Assembly (NCBI GenBank): GCA_017960705.1
Contig: JAGCYR010000130.1
Coordinates: 1 to 9,811 of the forward strand
Source of the DNA: Clostridia bacterium
Lineage (GTDB): Bacteria; Bacillota; Clostridia; Oscillospirales; CAG-272
Direction: 5' to 3'
DNA length: 9,811 nt
Shown here: positions 5,924-9,811 of the stretch, piece by piece
Numbering within the stretch: position 1 is the stretch's first letter
How the letters are laid out: the number at the start of each line of letters is the position of its first letter
Notes under the pieces: generated by a model
Databases searched by the model: none
What the model was told of the DNA's origin: nothing
The model's input: the letters and a program-made list of their open reading frames with translations, nothing else
Program-made: the position numbers and the translations under genes

Positions 5924-5952
5924 TTGACATTTTCCTTGTTTGGTGATATATT
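5924..5952 (+). promoter_or_regulatory. Promoter of the decarboxylase operon
   Basis: TTGACA (5924-5929), 17 nt and TATATT (5947-5952), with TGA before it as an extended -10. Transcription should start near 5959, leaving a leader of about 108 nt before the first start codon. It is one of the best-matching promoters in the window, fitting high expression of a five-gene catabolic operon. Confidence 0.88.
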
Positions 5953-5968
5953 ATATTTGGTGGAAGTT

Positions 5969-6064
5969 GGGGTTTTCCCGGGCTGTGGATTTCGGTCACG
6001 CCGGGAGGATGAACCCCTTCCCTCTCCCGTAAGGGAGCAACTCCGACAGATCAAGGAAGGAGAG
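5969..6064 (+). promoter_or_regulatory. Structured 5' leader of the decarboxylase operon
   Basis: The leader can form a stacked hairpin: GGGGTT (5969-5974) with AACCCC (6012-6017), then TCCCGG (5976-5981) with CCGGGA (6001-6006), then GTG (5985-5987) with CAC (5997-5999). A second hairpin, CTCCC-GTAA-GGGAG (6024-6037), has a GNRA-type tetraloop. The ribosome binding site AAGGAAGGAG (6053-6062) can instead pair with CCTTCC (6016-6021), which overlaps the outer strand of the first hairpin by two bases. The folds are therefore partly exclusive, as in translational switches. I do not recognise it as a named riboswitch. Folding was done by eye. Confidence 0.4.
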
Positions 6065-6066
6065 AT

Positions 6067-7518
6067 TTGCTTTTTGCAGATCGGGATTCGGCTTTGGGAA
6101 ATAAAAAACAGAACGTGAACGCCGGGATGGCAAACGCCGCTTCACTACAGGCGGAGCTGGCTGCCGGCGCCGGTTCCGACGCGTACAAGACCGTCGCCGC
6201 CATCTTTGACGAAGGGACCTTCGTCGAGACGGGGGCGCTCGTCACGCGCAGATTCTCGGAGGTCCCCGGTCAGGGCGACGCCGAGCTCGCGGGCGCCGTT
6301 ACCGGCTACGGCGCGGTGGACGGCAAACTGACCTGCGCATTCCTGCTCGACGCTTCGCGTTGCAAGGGCGCGATCGACGGCAAGACCGCCGAGAAGATCG
6401 CGTCTCTTTACGACCTCGCGAAGAAGAACGGCGCGCCGGTCGTCGGCGTGTTCGACAGCGTGGGCGCGAACGTATTCGAGGGCGTTTCGGCGCTCGCGGC
6501 GTACGGACGGATCATCTCCTCCGTGGCGAGTGCGTCCGGAATCGTCCCGCAGATCGCCCTGATCTCGGGCAAGTGCATCGGCACTCTGTCTGCCGTCGCC
6601 GCGATGTTCGATATCGCTATTCTTGAAGAGGGCGCGTCGCTCTACGTGACCGATCCCTCCCTGACGGGTGAAAAGGACGGGCAGGCGCCGGTCCTCTCCG
6701 CCGTCGCCGAAAAAGGCAAAGCCGCGGATATTGTCCGCACGCTGATCTCCTTCCTGCCCCCGTGCGCGGGGTGCGGGGTCGCGGTATCGGAGTGCAAGGA
6801 CGACCTCAACCGCCGTCTTGCAAACGCTCTTCCCGCCGACGCCGCGTCGATCCTTGCCGCGGTCGCGGACAGCGGACGTTCGATCTCGGTTTCGTCCTCC
6901 GGCTCCCTTCTCTGCTCGTTTGCCGAGATCGGCGGGGTCCGCTGCGGGGTCGTCGTCTCCGACGCGAAGAAAGACGGCGGCAGGATCGACGCGCTTTCCG
7001 CCCGTACCGCCGCCCGCTTCGTCGACCTGTGCGACGCCTACTCGCTGCCGGTCGTAACGTTGGTTGATTCGCTCGGCCTTACGGTCTCGGGCGAGAATGA
7101 AAAAGCTCCCTATTCGACCGACCTTGCGCGGCTCGCTTTCGCCTATACCGGGGCGAACGTTCCGAAGGTGACGGTCGTGATCGGTCACGCGATCGGCGCG
7201 GCTTTCCCGCTGCTCGGTTCGCGCAGCACCGGCGCCGACGGGGTCTACGCCGTCGAGGGTTCCGAGATCGGGATCCTGTCCGCCGACGCCGCCGTCGCGT
7301 TCGCCTTTGAAGAGGCGATCGCGGAAGGCAGGACAAAAGAGGAACTCCGCGACGAATGGAAGCAGACGGTCGCCTCCCCCGCCGCCGCAGCCGCGACCGG
7401 CGAGATCGACGGGGTGATCCCCGCGTCCGAGGTCCGCTGCCGCATCGCGTCGGCGCTCCTGATGCTCTCCGCCAAGGGAACGGTCGACGCGCCCTACCGT
7501 GCGATCCGTCCGCTCTGA
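6067..7518 (+). CDS. Divergent biotin-dependent acyl-CoA carboxyltransferase (MmdA/12S-like)
   Basis: A 483-residue carboxyltransferase with two crotonase-like halves, the subunit that moves a carboxyl group between an acyl-CoA and carrier-bound biotin. Family features: FDEGTFVETGALVTRR (47-62), ELAGAVTGYGAVDGKL (73-88), KIASLYDLAKKNGAPVVGVFDSVG as one helix-strand unit (110-133), SGIVPQIALISG (157-168), NVPKVTVVIGHAIGAAF (364-380) and the ending ATGEIDGVIPASEVRCRIAS (443-462). The usual Gly-Gly oxyanion motifs are altered: CIGTLSAV (170-177) and AIGAAF (375-380). The N-terminal part is shorter than in MmdA. I use TTG 6067 because AAGGAAGGAG lies just upstream; ATG 6127 (463 residues) fits relatives' length but lacks a good ribosome binding site. 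First gene of the operon, 12 bp before OadG. Substrate (methylmalonyl-, malonyl- or glutaconyl-CoA) cannot be fixed from the sequence. Confidence 0.85.
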   Translation: MLFADRDSALGNKKQNVNAGMANAASLQAELAAGAGSDAYKTVAAIFDEGTFVETGALVTRRFSEVPGQGDAELAGAVTGYGAVDGKLTCAFLLDASRCKGAIDGKTAEKIASLYDLAKKNGAPVVGVFDSVGANVFEGVSALAAYGRIISSVASASGIVPQIALISGKCIGTLSAVAAMFDIAILEEGASLYVTDPSLTGEKDGQAPVLSAVAEKGKAADIVRTLISFLPPCAGCGVAVSECKDDLNRRLANALPADAASILAAVADSGRSISVSSSGSLLCSFAEIGGVRCGVVVSDAKKDGGRIDALSARTAARFVDLCDAYSLPVVTLVDSLGLTVSGENEKAPYSTDLARLAFAYTGANVPKVTVVIGHAIGAAFPLLGSRSTGADGVYAVEGSEIGILSADAAVAFAFEEAIAEGRTKEELRDEWKQTVASPAAAAATGEIDGVIPASEVRCRIASALLMLSAKGTVDAPYRAIRPL

Positions 7519-7530
7519 TAGGAGGGGTTT

Positions 7531-7872
7531 ATGACGTTTCTTGCCGTTGACGTAACCAAACCGCTCGAGAGCGCGGGAGAGAAATTTGCCTACGGAGGGC
7601 AGATGCTCCTGATCGGTATGAGCGTGGTGTTCTCGGTCCTCCTGATCCTCTGGGGGGCGCTCGAACTCTTCCACCTGATCGTCACGAAACTGCCCGCCGC
7701 CATTGAAAAGAAGCGGGCGAAAGAGACCCCTGCCCCGACCGAACCGGTCGCGGAGATCGTCGCAGAAGACGAAGACCAAGAGATCGTCGCGGTCATCGCC
7801 GCCGCGATCGCAGCCGCAAACGAAGAGAACCCCGCGGGATCGTTCCGGGTGGTTTCCTTCCGCCGCGTCTGA
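7531..7872 (+). CDS. oadG: Sodium-pump decarboxylase gamma subunit (OadG family)
   Basis: A 113-residue, single-span membrane protein that in characterised complexes anchors the peripheral carboxyltransferase to the beta subunit and helps assembly. A short N-terminus is followed by a helix at about 24-50 (MLLIGMSVVFSVLLILWGAL and on), then a Lys-rich step, an acidic/Pro linker (65-83) and the typical C-terminal block EIVAVIAAAIAAA (84-96) and FRVVSFRRV (105-113). AGGAGGGG at 7520-7527 precedes ATG 7531. Small size and low conservation make the family call rest on this architecture plus its place between the carboxyltransferase and the biotin carrier. Confidence 0.88.
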   Translation: MTFLAVDVTKPLESAGEKFAYGGQMLLIGMSVVFSVLLILWGALELFHLIVTKLPAAIEKKRAKETPAPTEPVAEIVAEDEDQEIVAVIAAAIAAANEENPAGSFRVVSFRRV

Positions 7873-7906
7873 CCTGATACCGAACAATACGAAAGGATCA
7901 TATATC

Positions 7907-8269
7907 ATGAAAAACTATCGGATCACCGTAAACGGAAAAACCTACGAGGTCACGGTCGAGGAGACCGGCGCGAGCGCGCCCGCCGCTCCCGCTGCACAGA
8001 CCGCCGCTCCGGCTCCCGCTCCCGCGGCTGCCGTTGCTCCCTCCGTCCCCGCCGGCGCCGAGAAAGTCACCGCCCCGATGCCCGGGACCGTCCTTGCCGT
8101 GAAGGTCGCGGTCGGTCAGTCGGTCAAAAAGGGCGAGACCGTCGTCCTGCTCGAGGCGATGAAGATGGAGAACGAGATCCCCGCTCCCCGCGACGGCGTG
8201 ATCGCGTCGATCGCGGTGAACAAGGGCGCCTCGGTCCAGTCGGGCGATCTGCTCCTTTCTCTCAAGTAA
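7907..8269 (+). CDS. Biotin carboxyl carrier protein of the decarboxylase complex
   Basis: A 120-residue biotinyl-domain protein. It begins MKNYRITVNGKTYEVTVEE, the start seen in methylmalonyl-CoA decarboxylase carrier subunits. An Ala/Pro linker (about 22-49) gives reach, and a biotinyl domain (about 53-120) carries EAMKMENEI. Lys86 is the residue expected to be biotinylated by the biotin-protein ligase BirA. The conserved APMPGTV (56-62) is also present. AAAGGA lies 9 nt before ATG 7907; a longer upstream frame overlaps oadG and is not credible. The carrier should shuttle carboxyl groups from the carboxyltransferase subunits to OadB. Confidence 0.95.
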   Translation: MKNYRITVNGKTYEVTVEETGASAPAAPAAQTAAPAPAPAAAVAPSVPAGAEKVTAPMPGTVLAVKVAVGQSVKKGETVVLLEAMKMENEIPAPRDGVIASIAVNKGASVQSGDLLLSLK

Positions 8270-8288
8270 TATCGGGGGTCGTTATTCG

Positions 8289-9686
8289 ATGAACATTATC
8301 GAAGCGTTCGGTCGATTCTTCCGAGGGACCGGCTTCGCGGGTCTCGGTTGGAAGACGATCGTTATGTATCTGATCGTATTCACGCTCGCGTACTTTGCGA
8401 TCGTGAAGAAGTTCGAGCCGCTGCTCCTGCTTCCCATCGCGTTCGGTATGCTGCTCGCGAATCTCCCGTCCGCCAATCTGATGCACCTCGAATTCTTCTT
8501 CGACGAGCATTACTTCGGGGGCGACGGCGCGGTATTCGCCGACAAGCTGAAGGAGTTTCTCGCGGCGCAGGGTCTGATCGAGCCGGGAGCGACCTTCGAG
8601 TCGTTTGCGGATCTCTTCGACGCGGCGGCGATGAAGTTTCACGGGATCGAGAACGTCGAGGCGTTTACCGAGGCGTTCCGATCGTCCGTCCTCGCCGATT
8701 ACGCCACCCTCTCCGAGGATCTTGCGCTCCACGTCAAGATGTCGGTGATGGTCAAAGAGGTCTTCAATAACGGAGGCCTTGTCGATATCCTCTATCTCGG
8801 CGTGAAACTCGGCATCTACCCCGCCCTGATCTTTATGGGCGTCGGGGCGATGACCGACTTCTCTCCCCTGATCGCCAATCCGAAGAGTTTGGTGCTGGGC
8901 GCCGCCGCGCAGTTCGGCGTGTTCGCCGCGTTCTTTGCCGCGCTCTTCCTCGGCTTCTCGCCTATGCAGGCGGGCGCGATCGGGATCATCGGCGGCGCCG
9001 ACGGTCCGACCGCCATCCTCGTCACCAAACAGCTCGCCCCCGAACTGCTCGGGGCGATCGCGATCGCCGCGTACAGCTATATGGCGTTGATCCCGCTGAT
9101 CCAGCCGCCGTTCATGAAGCTGCTGACCACCCAGAAGGAACGGGCGATCGTGATGGAGAACCCGCGCAAGGTCTCCAAAGTCGAGCGCGTGATCTTCCCC
9201 ATCCTCGTTACCCTGCTCGTCACCCTGATCGTGCCGGACGCGGCTCCCCTCGTCGGGTTTTTGATGCTCGGCAACCTCTTCAACGTGTCGGGTGTGACCG
9301 AACGGCTCTCCAAGACCGCGCAGAACGAACTCATCAACATCATCACCATCTTCCTCGGCGTGTCGGTCGGGGCGACGGCGAACGCCGCGAACTTCCTCTC
9401 GCTCTCGACTTTGAAGATCATCGTTCTCGGGCTCTGCGCCTTCATCCTCGCGACCTGCGGCGGACTGCTCCTCGGGAAACTGATGTGCTTCCTCACCCGG
9501 GGAAAGATCAATCCGCTGATCGGTTCCGCCGGCGTTTCCGCCGTTCCGATGGCGGCTCGCGTCTCGCAGGACGTCGGACGGCGTGAGAACCCCTCCAACT
9601 TCCTTCTGATGCACGCGATGGGTCCCAACGTCGCCGGGGTCATCGGCTCCGCCGTCGCCGCGGGCGTGTTCCTTATGTGGTTCTGA
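8289..9686 (+). CDS. oadB: Sodium-translocating decarboxylase beta subunit
   Basis: The 465-residue integral membrane subunit decarboxylates carboxybiotin and exports Na+. Landmarks: GVGAMTDFSPL (184-194), GIIGGADGPTAI (232-243), AYSYMALIPLIQPP (261-274), INPLIGSAGVSAVPMAARV (407-425) and NFLLMHAMGPNVAGVIGSAV (437-456). Residues important in Klebsiella OadB (D203, Y229, N373, G377, S382, R389, from memory) appear here as D238, Y264, N408, G412, S417 and R424, all at an offset of 35, so the pump site looks intact. The offset comes from a longer hydrophilic segment between about 72 and 160. The ribosome binding site is weak (GGGGG 11 nt before ATG 8289); a 19-bp gap from the carrier gene suggests translational coupling. 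Confidence 0.95.
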   Translation: MNIIEAFGRFFRGTGFAGLGWKTIVMYLIVFTLAYFAIVKKFEPLLLLPIAFGMLLANLPSANLMHLEFFFDEHYFGGDGAVFADKLKEFLAAQGLIEPGATFESFADLFDAAAMKFHGIENVEAFTEAFRSSVLADYATLSEDLALHVKMSVMVKEVFNNGGLVDILYLGVKLGIYPALIFMGVGAMTDFSPLIANPKSLVLGAAAQFGVFAAFFAALFLGFSPMQAGAIGIIGGADGPTAILVTKQLAPELLGAIAIAAYSYMALIPLIQPPFMKLLTTQKERAIVMENPRKVSKVERVIFPILVTLLVTLIVPDAAPLVGFLMLGNLFNVSGVTERLSKTAQNELINIITIFLGVSVGATANAANFLSLSTLKIIVLGLCAFILATCGGLLLGKLMCFLTRGKINPLIGSAGVSAVPMAARVSQDVGRRENPSNFLLMHAMGPNVAGVIGSAVAAGVFLMWF

Positions 9687-9714
9687 CCAATTCCCTCTCC
9701 GAAAGGACTGTATT

Positions 9715-9811
9715 ATGGCTAAGAAAGTGCTGATCACCGAAACCGTCCTCCGCGACGCGCACCAGTCGCTCGCGGCGACGAGAATGACCACCGAGGATAT
9801 GATCCCCGCGC
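9715..9811 (+). CDS. oadA: Oxaloacetate decarboxylase alpha / pyruvate carboxylase subunit B (partial)
   Basis: Only the first 32 residues are inside the window. They include VLRDAHQSLAATRMTTEDM, the start of the metal-dependent carboxyltransferase barrel that acts on oxaloacetate or pyruvate in OadA, PycB and the transcarboxylase 5S subunit. The metal-binding aspartate of the RDAHQS motif is present. AAAGGA lies about 8 nt before ATG 9715. Whether it has its own C-terminal biotin domain cannot be seen; the separate carrier gene upstream suggests it may not. Confidence 0.9.
   Translation, partial: MAKKVLITETVLRDAHQSLAATRMTTEDMIPA

Noticed and set aside
6145..7908. Very long open frame on the minus strand opposite the carboxyltransferase and oadG, with similar ones opposite oadB (8262-9791) and the ATPase (3141-4370)
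   Set aside because: Their translations are low-complexity and rich in Arg, Asp and Gly, with no family motifs. Such frames arise opposite GC-rich genes with strong third-position bias; the sense genes are well supported.
1133..9811. Frequent GCGGAGATCG-like words as a dispersed repeat
   Set aside because: They fall in coding frame as preferred codons such as GCG GAG ATC and occur in unrelated genes, so codon bias is enough to explain them.

Overview
The window looks like chromosomal DNA from a GC-rich member of the Clostridia (Bacillota), probably an uncultured, anaerobic, gut-type organism. The reasons are GC-rich coding sequence next to A/T-rich promoters of the TTGACA-17-TATAAT kind, AGGAGG-type ribosome binding sites, intrinsic hairpin terminators, a DUF975 membrane protein, and a multi-subunit sodium-pumping decarboxylase operon. 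This is inferred from gene content and style; no species can be named.

Layout. Positions 1-46 hold the last codons of an unidentified gene, followed by a strong terminator shared with a minus-strand tRNA-Gly(CCC) at 131-204. A second minus-strand tRNA, tRNA-Thr(CGT), lies at 972-1046. Between the two tRNAs sits a compact module: a four-helix-bundle protein of the 23S-intervening-sequence (S23/Avd-like) family at 373-735 on the minus strand. Directly upstream of it is an array of GTGAAGT units separated by short perfect palindromes (751-924). The array flips to the reverse complement (ACTTCAC) halfway along. A good promoter at 294-322 points the opposite way, antisense to the gene. This module is the least explained part of the window. 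Next come rsmA/ksgA (1133-2017, 16S rRNA dimethyladenosine methyltransferase) with its terminator, and a 74-residue two-helix membrane protein of unknown function (2146-2370). That small gene converges with a minus-strand DUF975 membrane protein (2437-3054) on one bidirectional terminator. Upstream of the DUF975 gene on the same strand is an 885-residue calcium-type P-type ATPase (3144-5801).

From 5924 to the end is one plus-strand operon: a near-consensus promoter, a leader of about 100 nt able to form several stems, then five closely spaced genes. They encode a divergent acyl-CoA carboxyltransferase (12S/MmdA-like), OadG, a biotin carrier protein, the sodium-translocating membrane subunit OadB, and the beginning of OadA (cut by the window edge). 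Together they should form a membrane-bound, biotin-dependent complex: a carboxyltransferase moves CO2 from a carboxylic acid or acyl-CoA to biotin on the carrier, and OadB decarboxylates carboxybiotin while exporting Na+. Having both an MmdA-like and an OadA-like carboxyltransferase with one biotin carrier matches the subunit set of propionibacterial transcarboxylase plus a Na+ pump.

Most unusual observations: the four-helix-bundle/palindrome-array module between two tRNAs; a 27-position inverted repeat that includes the 3' end of tRNA-Gly; the structured leader of the decarboxylase operon; and the loss of usual glycine motifs in the first carboxyltransferase.
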